DNA of 64,000 nt from Proteles cristata cristata (Eukaryota; Chordata; Mammalia; Carnivora; Hyaenidae): contig JAESUZ010000756.1 in assembly GCA_017311185.1 (NCBI GenBank), positions 2,894,501 to 2,958,500 of the forward strand, written 5' to 3'. The position numbers were made by a program, and so were the translations under genes. Each line of letters begins with the position of its first letter. Positions within the stretch are counted from its first letter, which is position 1. Below are positions 11,990-23,348 of this stretch, piece by piece. The notes under the pieces were generated by a model, which did no database searches, had not been told where the DNA came from, and saw only the letters and a program-made list of their open reading frames with translations.

Positions 11990-12085
11990 TGTGTGTTTTT
12001 TTTGTTCAACCATGCCTACATCCACAATCTGGGAACAGTATCTGACACATACAAATGCTTAATAAATAACTATTAAGTTAATGCA
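11990..12085 (+). mobile_element. L2/MIR-class 3'-end relic
   Basis: The run CAGTATCTGACACATACAAA, TGCTTAATAAATAACTATT matches the 3' terminal pattern of ancient L2/MIR copies. Confidence 0.5.
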
Positions 12086-12699
12086 TCCCTTTTTTTCCTG
12101 GTTATAACTGACAGGAGTGCAAATACAGGGTCAAGATGAAAATAAGCTTTTCTACTTAGGAAGTCTTAAAACTAAAAGTAAAAAATAAAAGTGAAGAAGG
12201 TTAAATACCCAAGATCCTTTAAAAATACAGAGAATTTCAGAAAGGACTCAGAGGTAAAACAGAGATCTCAAAAGTGAGAACAAAACTACGTAAGTGAAAA
12301 TAATTCATGTATAATTGTATAGCACCTGAATGCCTAAGAGGAGGCTATTAGGAGAATATCACTTGAAAAGGAGATACCTCTTTTAAAAGACTCAAAATGA
12401 TAGACTTACCTTAAAACTTGTCCCCATGTTATGATGACAGTTCCTTTTATCTCTCAACTAACTCCTTTGGGGGAACATTTCATATCAAACTGCTCTATAG
12501 TTTTGAAGATAATGCCTTGATAACACCTTGCTAAAATGTAGCTTTTCAGTGGTCATCCCCAGTGGTTGGTTCAGGGGATGAAACTACTGAAGAAATTTCC
12601 CCCAGTACATGGAAGAGCAGATTCCAAACCCCAGCCCTGACAATACAGCCTCAATTAATGATGACATCAACTGACTACAGGCAATCAATGATACAACAC
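12086..12699. other. Unique sequence
   Basis: Nothing identified. CCCCAGTGGTTGGTTCAGGGG near 12558 hints at an ancient DNA transposon end but is not convincing. Confidence 0.5.
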
Positions 12700-12739
12700 T
12701 GCCATTTTTTATTAATACTTTTGAATACTTAACTGGGTT

Positions 12740-12960
12740 CTCTGAATTGTGTGAATGTTGTATGGAAGTTATTACTAATGTGCATGATAAAATAATGAGG
12801 TAGACAGCAGTGTCACCATTTTAGAGATGGGAACATTGAAGATTAGAGATAGTAAGTAACTTAGCTCATGAAGCTTTGAAGCAACCAATCTGAGATTTAA
12901 ATTAGGTATGTCTGGCTATGAAGCCAAATCCCAAGCTGTTCCCATTATATAGCCCAGCCT
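12740..12960 (-). mobile_element. MIR relic
   Basis: ATTTTAGAGATGGGAACATT, AGTAAGTAACTTAGCTCATG and CTATGAAGCCAAATCCCAAG correspond to the antisense of MIR (tRNA-derived ancient mammalian SINE). Confidence 0.7.
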
Positions 12961-13239
12961 CACATAACTCCAGAAGCCTCACCTCATAGAGCCAGACTTT
13001 TGAATATCTGTGAGCCAGCACATACTTCCATCCTGTTCTTGACTTTGGCCAACTTCAGTCACTTGCTCACTCAGCCTCACATTGCTTAAGACACACTGTT
13101 GTCATTATTCACCTCAACCCTTAACCAGTGGGAGAATCATGTATGGGAAAGATTGGCTAAGACTTAGTACTTGTCTCTGGGGGTGGAGGAGGTAGTTAGA
13201 GGGAGACTAGAAAGTACAGTGAGAAAAAAGTTGGTAATT

Positions 13240-13352
13240 TTGAGCTCCATAGCTAGACAGAACTGCATTTAAAGCTCAGCTCTCTGACTTCACAGTATCC
13301 TTAGCTAAGGGACTTCACATTTTTGAGCCTGACTTTCACATTTATAAAATTA
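13240..13352 (+). mobile_element. MIR relic, abutting the 5S fragment
   Basis: Sense MIR text: GAACTGCATTTAAAGCTCAG, TAGCTAAGGGACTTCACATT, TTTATAAAATTACATG. It stops within a few bases of the 5S-derived segment, so the 5S piece may have inserted into it. Confidence 0.65.
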
Positions 13353-13355
13353 CAT

Positions 13356-13426
13356 GTCTCCCATCCAAGTACTAACCAGGCCAGACCCTGCTTAGCTTCT
13401 GAGATCAGACAAGATTGGGCGCGTTC
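13356..13426 (-). pseudogene. 5S rRNA pseudogene fragment
   Basis: The plus strand reads as the reverse complement of the central part of vertebrate 5S rRNA, about nucleotides 21-91 of 121. GTCTCCCATCCAAGTACTAA and CCTGCTTAGCTTC are exact. Compared with the 5S sequence as I remember it, I count four differences in 71 bases, and all four fall at CpG dinucleotides of the functional gene; three are the expected CpG transitions. Both ends are missing, including the 5' terminus and the T-run terminator, so it should not be transcribed as 5S rRNA. It sits against a MIR relic in unique DNA. Confidence 0.9.
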
Positions 13427-13734
13427 TGCTTAAAGATCCACTGCCATTGGTTGTTGACACCAAAGCTAAAACATGGAGGGAGATACAGAAACTCAGAGCT
13501 CCATCTGGCATTCTCACAGCCCAGAAATGGGACTGAAATCCTGGTGACACGTGTATGCAGCTATTTTATTATGGCCTGTGAGCTGGGGATAGTGATTACA
13601 TTTTGAAGTGGTTACATTTTATATGCTTATATAAGTACCCACACAATATCCTTCATTTATCTCTTGGCCTGCAAAGCCTAAAATATTTATTACCTGATCC
13701 TTCAAGGAAAAGTCTGTCAACCACTGTGCTATAT

Positions 13735-13870
13735 TTTCACCCCTCTGTTGAAGATGAGAAAACCAAAGCAGTCAGTTCTTCTCTTCTGTTTCCAATTAGC
13801 AGGACTGAGGTTTGAACTCCAGCAGTGTTATTCGAGAATGCGTGCTCTTAACTGCCCGGGCAGCACCACT
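13735..13870 (-). mobile_element. MIR relic
   Basis: GTTGAAGATGAGAAAACCAA, AGGACTGAGGTTTGAACTCC and GCGTGCTCTTAACTGCCCGG match the antisense of a MIR. Confidence 0.7.
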
Positions 13871-14097
13871 CCTGAGAAATGAGGAGCATCTGTCTTTGAC
13901 TATGGCTCTGAGGGAAAAGTCTAGTTAAAATATCACATGCATTATCTAAATACTCATAATCACCAAAGACTTTAATTTCAGATATTGACTTAGAACTGTA
14001 GGTGAAAAAAACTGAGCTTTGACACAGGGGAAAAACCAACTTTAACACAAAGCCAAAAATAAATCTTTGAGAAATCTTAAAAGAAAAGTGGGTCTAA

Positions 14098-14297
14098 GGG
14101 CACCTGTGTGGCTCAGTCAGTTGAGCAACCAACTCTTGACTTCAGCTCAGGTCATGATCTCATGCTTTGTGGGTTTGAAAGCCGCATCTGGCTCTGTACT
14201 GACAGCATGGAACCTGCTTGGGATTCTCTCTCTCCCTCACTTTCTCCCCCTTCCCCACCCTTTTCTCTCTCTCTCTCTCTCTCAAAATAAATTTATA
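14098..14297 (+). mobile_element. CAN-SINE
   Basis: Sense copy: GGGCACCTGTGTGGCTCAGT, CTCAGGTCATGATCTCATGC, (CT)n and a CAAAATAAATTTATAAG tail. No clear duplication was found. Confidence 0.92.
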
Positions 14298-16744
14298 AGC
14301 TATAAAGAACAATAAGGCTACAGTCAGGGTAGAACTCCCATTGGATACTGCTGGACAGGGACATAGGAAAATAAAATATGGCCAATGTAGTATCTTCCAG
14401 ATTTCACTAAATCTCAAAGACTCAGAGAGAAATCCATTTTTCTTTCTTCAAGAGCCAAAGATCAGAATAATCAGTCAGTCAAATGAAGCTGCATGGAGAT
14501 AGGCTAAAGAAGCATGTTCTGAGTCTCTCCCCACCCCTCAGACCAGTGCCAATGAATGATCCCCTAAAGCAACCACAACTGGCTTGCAGACCAGTTCTGA
14601 AACCACCATCCAGGGATGTTGCTTCTTCCTTTATATCTATATCCTTCACATGTAAATATTTTCTACCCTTGTGCTTTTTCTTAGCTTTTATTTAATGTGC
14701 TATTGCAATGCTTCAAGAAATATTAAATGTATGAAATAGAAGAAATCAGGACTCTAGCACTTCTTTAACTGGAGAGAGAGGATCTCTGAAGATTTATTGT
14801 AGAGATTGAAACTCTGGTGAGCAGTAAGTAGCCATATTTGCTCACAGTAGCCAGTGCAGAAAAAGTGGAGAGAATCAGAGGGCAGATTGGTGGTGGCCCA
14901 CTAACCAGGGAGGCCTGCCTTCTAGTGTTTTCCATTAGGAAAACAGTGTACAGGGATTTCCAGTCATTAGTTCCAGCTTGCCTATTCCTGAATCAAATCC
15001 CAGGAGCAGAGGCTAAATGTGAGTAGGCAAAAGTGGGGAAAAGGAAGGCAAAGGGTCTCCCAAAAGGAATATTCAGAACCCAAGGCAGAGGTAACCTAGA
15101 TTTTCTTTACCTGTGAGCCTCAGTTATGTCACTGGTAACATGGACACAAGGTTTTCTAACTCACAGGGGTTTTGTTACCATTAGAAAAAGTGAGATATTT
15201 TTAGTCCCTTTTGTGTGTGTGTATGAGTGTGTGTTATACAGAAGTCTTTATAAATGCTAATTCCCTTACACCAAAATTCTCTCAGTGATTCCATTCTTCT
15301 AATAAACATCTCCAAGGAAGACCACACAATCCTCCTTAATAAGGCACTAATTGCATCCTAACCTCTTCAAGAAGGGCTGGTGTGTGTTTGAGCATTACAT
15401 AGCACAGAGAATAGGAAAGAGGCCAAGTTGAAGTTCCCTTCTGCCTGAGCGTGTTCTGAAGTTAACAAAGCACTAGTCTCCTCTGTAATGAAAGCCTGGT
15501 CTCTGGACCCAACAGTCAGATGCCTGCTTTTGCCAACAAGGCAAGGAGACACTTTGATTTGTACCACTAACTGCTTTGGCAGAAAAGATTTTGTTTGAAC
15601 TACACTTTAGAAAGGAAAAAGAAAACCAGTAAAGAAAAATCACGATTTCCCCTTTTTAACCCATTTCTTATTTTTTTTCCTTTAGACAAATAAAAATTTA
15701 AAAAGAGAAAAGGAGATCAATAAAATGCTGTAAGCTCAAAATTATTGATTTTTCTCCAACACTCCACTTGGCATCAAAAGAAATTTATGACAGAAAGTAA
15801 AAAAATAAATAAGTAAATAAATAAATAATAAAACAAAAGGTAAAATTCCTAAATAGTTGAGGAAAATTAAGTTCTAGTTATTTATTTATAGAGAAAACTC
15901 AGTGTTCCAGCTGGAGAAACTTAAAAGTGTATGTTTTTTTGTTGAGTCAGTCATGGCTCCATTTTAGCTTTTAAGTACCTAGAATTACCTGGAAGTTCTT
16001 AGACCCCATGAAATTGTACTTCTTTCTTTTATAATGAAGAGAATTGTTTTCTGGCCCAACACAAAACATAAATTAATGCTCTATAGAAACTAAAGTCTTA
16101 AACAAACCAAATTATTGTCGGGCTGAGATGACCTTGAAAGGCCAGTTTTCTGTATATTTGTCTTTCTCCTCCTTTTCTTCAGTAATTGGGACATTTTTGC
16201 AATAGCTGAAGCATGTGATGCTAATATAGGAAAAATCCATTAAAGGATATCAACTTATTAGTGGTTTGGAAAGAAATGGATGCAAACTTTCCTTACAAGT
16301 ACAGGTCTTCCACATTTTTCCTATATATTCATCCTGGGTGCTGTGACCAAGGCAAGTGGTAGAAGCCAATTTCAGCCATTTTCTTTGGAGTACTTAGATC
16401 AGCTTTCAGTTCTCTGTTGTGAGAAAGCCCCTAATGGTGACTCTATTTGCAGTGTGTGCACATGGTTGACCTAATTTCAAGAACTTACTCAGGAATTTGT
16501 AGTTTCTATTGCTCAATTGTCACAATAATGGTGTTTTTTTGTTTGTTTGTTTTTTGTTCCTCTCAGTGCTGTTCTGTGTGCTTTGGTTGATCTCCACAAG
16601 CTCAGCGGCCCTATTTCCTAAGATTTCTCCCTCCAGTGACTGGCTGGAAGAGAAATGGAAGCTTGGGCTGTTTACTCAGGAGCCCCGACCCTGCGGAAGG
16701 AAGAGCGAAGGCCTGACTTGCTGAGCTGTTAACAACCCTCATTT
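14298..16744. other. Unique sequence, 2.4 kb
   Basis: No interspersed repeat or exon recognised apart from a short A-rich (AAATAAAT)n at 15800-15832. Open frames are under 75 codons. Confidence 0.55.
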
Positions 16745-16932
16745 TTAAAAACTACTTTACTGAGGTATGATTGACATTTAAAAAGCTGTACATGTTTAAT
16801 GCAGACAAGTAGTGAGTTTGGGATTAGTATACAACTGTTAAACCATCACCACCAAAATCATACCCATTATCTCCCGAAGTTTGCTCCTGCCCCTTTTATT
16901 ATTACTGTTATTATTATTGTTGTTGTTATTGT

Positions 16933-16964
<32 letters not shown>

Positions 16965-17045
16965 GCGTGTGTTAAAAACACTTGACATCTTAACAGAAGA
17001 TCTACTCTCTTTTTCCCCCCAGAGCTTTTAGCAAAACTTTTTTTC
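16745..17045 (-). mobile_element. Old L1 3'-end fragment split by a microsatellite
   Basis: ACTTTACTGAGGTATGATTGACATT-like text, CAACTGTTAAACCATCACCA and CATCTTAACAGAAGATCTAC follow the antisense of an old L1M 3' region. The trinucleotide tract at 16893-16965 interrupts it. Confidence 0.6.
16893..16965. repeat. (TTA/TTG/TAC)n trinucleotide microsatellite
   Basis: About five ATT units, then GTT units, then nine ACT/TAC units. It produces an artefactual poly-Ser/poly-Asn open frame on the minus strand. Confidence 0.93.
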
Positions 17046-17798
17046 AAAACTTTTCACATCAAAGGTCAGAGGGCTTTTTTGGTTTTGGTTATGTTCAAAA
17101 ATGACACACAAGTTTGGGAAAAGAAAGGGCACTGAAAGTTTGAGTCTCTGTCTCCATGTCTTTCCTTGACAGTGCGCCACCCCTGCCTTTCCAACAAAAC
17201 CGCCAAGGGCTCACGGGTTTGTGTGTTCGATCTGAGCGTGAGGAGCCACACGTACATGATTTCTGTGGACAGCGTCTTGCCTTCCTCGGACGGGGAAGGA
17301 TTGGCCTTTGCTTTGTCTCTCTGCAGAGGCGTTTAGCAGATGGTGGATCAGCCTCAGGCTCCACAAGAGCCTTTACTTAAGAAGAGCTCCCCTGGTATCC
17401 CTCCGCCTCCCTCTCAGGAGAATGCCTGTCAGGCTGGTCCCATCTGCTCCGACTGTTTTCCAGGAACTGTGTTCGTGGGCTTCACACAGGGCTGCTATGT
17501 GCCTGGGAGCATCTTTCCTGACTACTTTGCTTATGCTCATTTCCTTCCTTGGCTCTCTGTAGAACTAAGGTTTTAACATCTTCCTCAATTAAACATTTAA
17601 TAAGAGAAGGAGCCCATCATTTTCCCACCACCCAATCCACCAATCTCCCTTCAATCTGTGCCCCATATTCTGCTTTCCTTCCTGTTGCAATAGCTGCACC
17701 CTCTTGGCTGGTAGTAAAAGCCAACTCTAAACTTGAACATGGCACCCCATCACCTCTAGACTTCTCAGAGACTTTGCTTCTTGGGCAAATGAGCTCCT
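17046..17798. other. GC-richer unique segment
   Basis: 17100-17560 is richer in GC and CpG (for example CTCGGACGGGG near 17287) than its surroundings. Four overlapping open frames of 74-89 codons lie here; one (17340-17576, plus) is proline-rich. None is recognised. It could be regulatory DNA or an unknown exon. Confidence 0.4.
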
Positions 17799-19110
17799 TT
17801 GTTATCAAGTTTATTCTCCCTAGAGTGCGAGTGGTCTTTCTCAAAAGCACATCAGCACACCATTTTATGCAGGTATGTAGTTCACCTGAAGGAAGCAGTC
17901 CCATCCAACAATTTTACTTCCCTAATAGCAAAATTCCCTAAAGAATGTTTGAGACTATTTTCATTTCTTCACCCCAAGTGCCGTTTTGGACTTACTCCAC
18001 TATATTCCATGGCATTCAGTCAGTATTATACTAATCCTGTCTATGTCACCACCTACATCTGGATTATGCAGCCTAATGAGCAATTGCCCATTCTCATCTT
18101 CATTAGCCTTTTGGTGGCATCAAACATAGCAGATTTTCCTTCTTCTTGCAACGTTTTTTTCATTTGGCTCCGTGGAAGTCATTGGGCTCACATATTCTGT
18201 GTACTTTGCTGGCCCCTCCTGCTCTTACCAGTCTGTAAAGATGCTGGCATTTCTCAGGTTTATTCCTTAACCCCCTTTACTCCACTAAACTCTCTCTTTG
18301 ATTAATCTCATCCAGTCCCAAAGATGTGTTTCTATCTTCAACTTCTCCCTGAAGCTCCAGGTATACATCCACCTTCTCGTCTAAATCTTAATTTTCAGAA
18401 ACAAGCCTCTCAACCACCCTGCCATCGACTTAGCTCCTTCCATTTCAGTCAAACTGTTCCACCATCCCCCTCGTTGTTTAGTCCCATATGGAATCTCTCC
18501 CATGCCCCGTATTCAACCCCTGGGCAGGCGCTGGTAGCTTAAACTTCAAAAAGTTTCCCCAGCACAGCAAGCATATTTTTCACATCCTTCAGTACTAGAC
18601 CCTCCCTTGCGCTGCTGCCATCTCTCACCTGAGTTACTTTGTTCTCTGCATGGTGACTAGAATGATCTTTAGTGACAAATCCTCTAAGACCTGTCATTCA
18701 TGCTGAGACCTTGACCAAACTCCTAAATTCGTGGCTTGCAAGACCCTGTATGATCTCACTTGTATCCCACTCCTTCCCCCAAATCTCCACATGCCTTGCA
18801 CCATCACCTCATTGTAAGCCCTCCTCAAATTTTACCTACTCAGATAGGACCTTCATGGTCTCCCAATTCAAAATGGTCCATCTATACCCCTTTATCCTAT
18901 GAAAGCTTTCTTTGCAATACTTGCTGCTTGAAATTATAATATACATAGATTATAATTATATAAATTATATAAGTATATATAAATTATAACTTAAAATATT
19001 CCTTCAGGGTAGGTATTCTTCTCCCTTTTTACCACCGAATTCGTGATCCCCAAAATGATACTTAGCACATAGGAAGTGCTCCATAAGAACTTGGGGAAAA
19101 GTTGATAAAT
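17799..19110 (+). mobile_element. Long L2 (CR1-clade LINE) relic with ORF2 C-terminal part and 3' end
   Basis: The text follows L2 ORF2 in sense order over more than 1.2 kb: AAAATTCCCTAAAGAATGTT (17931); a reverse-transcriptase stretch ending TAGCAGATTTTCCTTCTTCT (18127), equivalent to the D-x-V-D-H catalytic neighbourhood; TCTCATCCAGTCCCAAAGAT (18307); GCTGCCATCTCTCACCTGAG (18615); CTGTATGATCTCACTTGTAT (18747). A 3' end with ATAGGAAGTGCTCCATAAGA follows at 19070. The 168-aa open frame at 17799-18305 is a chance frame in this relic. An (AT)-rich insert lies at 18940-18990. L2s were mobile early in mammalian history, so a copy this long is old and inert. Confidence 0.75.
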
Positions 19111-19370
19111 AAATGAATTTAAATATACTATGAGCCATGTGATAGATCATTTCATGTGAAGTTGAGGATGAAACCATCTATCACGTTGATATGAGGTATA
19201 AAAGACTTTTGTGATAACCACAAAATATGCTAGCTCAGTATATTTCTCTCAAATGAGCCCAAAATGTAGTTAAAAAAACACATATAAGGAACACCCCATT
19301 TATGTGCATTACTCTGTGTTGATTCCCCCCAAAATGCAATATGTTTGATACTACTTTTATTTGCTTTTAT

Positions 19371-19592
19371 TTCTTCATTTATTGAGAGAGGCAGAGAGAG
19401 ACAGACAGACAGACAGACAGAGACAGAGAGAGAATGAGTGGGGGAGAGGCAGAGAGAGAAGGGGACAGAAGATATGTAGTGAGTTCTGTGCTGACAGCAG
19501 AGAGCTCAGTGCAGGGTTTGAACTCACGAACCATGAGATCTTGACGTGAGTTGAATTCAGCTGCTTAACCAACTCAGCCACCCAGGCACCCC
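19371..19592 (-). mobile_element. CAN-SINE with internal (GACA)n
   Basis: Antisense copy ending AACCAACTCAGCCACCCAGG. The GA tract has expanded into GACAGACAGACAGACAGACA at about 19400. Flanks CTACTTTTATTTGCTTTTAT (19351-19370) and ATACTTTTATTTGTTTTTAT (19593-19612) are a target-site duplication with few mismatches. Confidence 0.94.
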
Positions 19593-19945
19593 ATACTTTT
19601 ATTTGTTTTTATATATACAATCCATATTTTCCAACCTGCTTCATCACAACCACTACTAATCCACCACAACTTTCTGTATGTGATTATCTCATTAATCACC
19701 TTAACAATGACCCTGCATTTATAGATATGTGTGTTTGCTGGAACTTGCCCTAAGTATGGTACATACTTCAACTTCTTGACAGCCTGGTAACCTATTTCTG
19801 TTTTGTCCTTTTATTTCCTCCTTTCTTCTTTTTCATTATCAGAGCTTTAATAGCTGATTCACCCTACTTCTGGCAAGTCACTTAATATTTTCTCTTTTAT
19901 AACGTATACAAGTACCATTTTTTCCACTCAAGATGAGACATTCTT

Positions 19946-20160
19946 GGGGTTTCCCAGGTGGCTCAGTCAGTTAAGCGTCTAACTTTTGCTCAGGTCATGA
20001 TCTCATGGTTTGTCGGTTCAAGCCCCACTTCAGGCCCTGTGCTGACAACTCAGCTTCTGGAGCCTGCTTTGGATTCTGTGTCTCCTCTCTCTCTGCTCCT
20101 CCTCTGCTTGTGCTCTGTCTCTTTCTCTCAAAAATAAATAAACATTAAAAATATTTTACA
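19946..20160 (+). mobile_element. CAN-SINE
   Basis: Sense copy: GGGGTTTCCCAGGTGGCTCA, GCTCAGGTCATGATCTCATG, tail AAAATAAATAAACATT. A perfect 16-bp duplication AAGATGAGACATTCTT lies at 19930-19945 and 20161-20176. Confidence 0.95.
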
Positions 20161-20176
20161 AAGATGAGACATTCTT

Positions 20177-22539
20177 AAAAGCACAGACTCAGTATATAAT
20201 TGTATGCTCATCAACTAACAGCCTATCTGGCAAGTCATAGATGCTCAAGGAATGAATCATTATTGAATGGATAAATGAATCAGTAAATAGATGAAGAAAT
20301 ACTGAATAAAATAAAATGAGGTTAAAATAGTCTGTAAGTTAGAGGTAGGGTCAAGCAACAGAAGACTGGATTAGCATTCTGGCCCCCAGAAGCTTATGGA
20401 TATGATGCTAACTGCTGAGTAGCTACCTACCTATAGACTCTTCAACTATGAAACATCATCCTCCAGAGTGAGTGTGTGGGGATGTGTATGTGTACACGTG
20501 GGTGTGTGATTGTTGGTGATAAAGGCAAAGAGATCCTTAGTCAATAAGTTTTCCCCCTTGGTCTTGGTCAAAAAAAGAAAACTGGTTTTTGGGGAAGAGT
20601 TCTGCTCACTGCCACATCAGTAAGGAAAGTTAATGTGCTTCACAGAGATAAAGATCCCTTCCCTTCTCTTTGTATAAATAAGCTCTTCTGTTTATGAGGA
20701 AGGAGAGGGCTGCAGTCTCACCCATGATTGGGGTCTACTTCTGATGTTATTATTGTTCTGGGCTAGTCAAAGTGTCCTCTGCCTCACACATCACAGACAG
20801 AAGAGATTCCCTTGAGTTTTGGATTGGCTTTTGCCCAACTCCACACAACTCTCCATCATTCATTTCTATCACTAAGGGCTGTATTAATTTTGCTAGTCAA
20901 TCCAAACATATGAGATCCCAACAAAGGTCACAGAGCAATAGATCTTAAACATCCACTGAAGACATGAAACAATCGTCAGGGTTACTCCCCAGCTTCGACC
21001 AGAAGCCCACAGGAACAATTCAGAAACATTGAGGGGGGAACAGCCGCGATGGAAGTAACCACAGCCACCCCCAAATGTTGCAAATTCTTCTGGGATAAAG
21101 ACATTATGTTTTTGAACATAAGAGCCATTTTGGTTGCTACCAGCCATCATGGTTAGAGGGGAGTTAGATATGTAACTTACAGTTAGTACCACCAATAGAA
21201 AAATGCAGGAAGTCAAAAGCATGGATGGAGTGTTTTCTCAGCTACTTTTAGAATTTTCTCATACGTGTCCTGTGACCTGCAATGCTTCAGTCCTTACTGC
21301 CATTACCATACATGGTTCTTTGAAAACAGGTGCTAAAGGGAGGCCATTGGACTACTACTTTTACTTGGAAATTGAAGGTGAAAACTCCAAACTGAAATCG
21401 AGGCGCTAATTTACAAGATGAAATGACCCTTAACAGGAAAGTCAGCTAACTAGTCCCTCTGGAAATTCCTGTTCTTGAAATGTGAAGCTCAGGGCTGGTC
21501 TGAGCTCCCCAGTGTGAAATGAAGGGAGTAATCCTGCCTCACCGCTAAGGATCTTAACCATTTTGATCATTACAGCATTTAGAATCAGGGGTGGGGAGAG
21601 AAAACAGTCTGAATACAGGCAGCAAAATCTCTACATTTCTTAAGGATTAATGGTAAAGCTTTAACAAAGTGTTTCAGATTCCAAATTAATCTTAATACAT
21701 AGGTTCACTTTGCCGCATGGCAAACTGGCGTTTTCTGGTTGAACTGTATTTCATCTGTATATGGGCAGATACCTTTGTGTTTACAGAAACAGGTCTTGCA
21801 AGAAACCCCATTTGCCTGAGAGAAGCTAACTGTAGAATGTTCTTCCATGTACAAGGAATAGAAAATATGTTTGGGTCGCCTGGGCTTCCCCATTTCTGTG
21901 AACGGAGAAGGAAAATAGTTCCTATATAGCTTATTTTGAAACAGCTCTATTTTTTCATTTGAAAGTGCACAGAGATAGCCCACTCCTGGGATTTTCATAA
22001 TGGGCCCTGCTCAGATGGCAGGGAAGGCTGTCATTGTTTCATTGGTTTGAAAATGCAAGGCTGGCGGAAATGCACCCATCAAAGGCCTCCTAATCTATTT
22101 GCCTATAGATTATTGCCTAATCTATTGGCTTTGTGTAACAATGTATGGCTGAGCACAGATGACAGAGAGAGGGAGGTTTGCACAATCCAGGCAGATCTGG
22201 AGGGGTAAAATAACTTCTTTCAAATACATTTAATATCTGTGGTACATGTAGGGATCTATGCGTACACTTAATATAGTGGCTTTTTTTGCGGTTGTTTTGC
22301 TGCCTACCCTCCGAAATCTGTTATGAAGTTGGTGGTGCATTTTAGAATCTATCGTATCTTGGAATCGAGGAAATACGGTATTATCCTCCATGTAAGGATC
22401 AGAACTATAATGAACAAGTATAACAAAAGAAATGCATTATGAAGAAGATCGTGTTCAAAAGAGATGAACAAACCAGCTTGCTAAACTTAAAACATTATAA
22501 TTGACCTTAATATAAGTTTTGGGTTATCCTCAAATTCCT
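20177..22539. other. Unique sequence
   Basis: No repeat or exon recognised. Two overlapping open frames of 109 codons (20893-21222, minus) and 97 codons (21705-21998, minus) have no recognisable domain. The first starts with a hydrophobic segment, but there is no supporting evidence that it is a gene. Confidence 0.5.
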
Positions 22540-22990
22540 TACGGATCCGTCTTCTCTTTCTCCTTCTAGTCTGAAGACTAGAGAGGAGAGCGTGGAAGGG
22601 TTCTGTTTGCCCTCGGGCTCTTCTAATTCAGAAAACACTTTGCTTAGGACGTTTATTCTAGTTTGTTTTTGCATTTCAGGCTTGAAGTCTTTCCAATAGC
22701 CCGCTTATCCGACCTCCATGAGGATCACGTCTGTTCCAGTATCCTGAGCATTTGCGATCACAGATCCATTCGCGGCTTCCCTTCACGCTGTGATGAGAAA
22801 CACCTCCTCTGGATCCCAGAGCGCCTCATGGTTCAACCCCAAAGCAGCTCATCTTACTTCCTCCTGCAGGCGCACCTCTCCACTGCGGCCCTAAGAGAAA
22901 TGTGCGAAGCATTTCCGGTCTCCAGCCTTCTTCAGTCTCCTACTTCTGCCTTTTTCCCTTGCACTGAACTAACCCTGTTAGTATTTTAGA
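22540..22990 (+). other. CpG-containing segment with acceptor-like site and 108-codon open frame
   Basis: I count roughly 15 CpGs over about 400 bp in an otherwise CpG-poor neighbourhood. The segment TTGTTTTTGCATTTCAG (22663-22679) resembles a polypyrimidine tract plus splice acceptor. It is followed by an open frame to 22989 that has no recognised domain and no strong donor at its end (GTTAGT at 22977 is weak). It could be an exon of an lncRNA or a regulatory element; protein coding is unproven. Confidence 0.3.
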
Positions 22991-23311
22991 GTTCCCCTTT
23001 AGTAATAACCTCCCTGAACAGTCTCTATTTTGTGTCGCATATACATTGAGTAACTCGTGAGCGTAAATCCCTTCCCTAGACATTTGCTTTTTAAGCCTTT
23101 AAACCTTAATTACAGAAATTGGAAATAGACTTAAAAACGATTTCCTTCTGAAGGGAACTCCATGTATCAGCAGGCCAGGAAATCTGGGAAGTGATTGCTC
23201 TTAACCCTAAACTCATAAATCAATTTTTGTGTACATGCAAAAGTTGCATACAGTCAAAGCATACATTTCTAAAAGTTATGTTATGCGGTGGGTGAGAATG
23301 AGGGGAAAAGC

Positions 23312-23348
23312 AAAAAAAAAAAAAAAGAAAGAAAGAAAGAAAAAGAAA
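23312..23348. repeat. Poly-A / (GAAA)n
   Basis: About 15 A then five GAAA units. Confidence 0.9.

Noticed and set aside
16838..17047. Poly-Ser/poly-Asn frame
   Set aside because: Translation of a trinucleotide microsatellite on the reverse strand.
17799..18305. 168-codon plus-strand open frame
   Set aside because: It lies in an L2 relic and in a frame with no recognisable reverse-transcriptase motif.
20893..21222. 109-codon minus-strand frame with hydrophobic N-terminus
   Set aside because: No domain, no start context, no splice or promoter support; compatible with chance in unique DNA.
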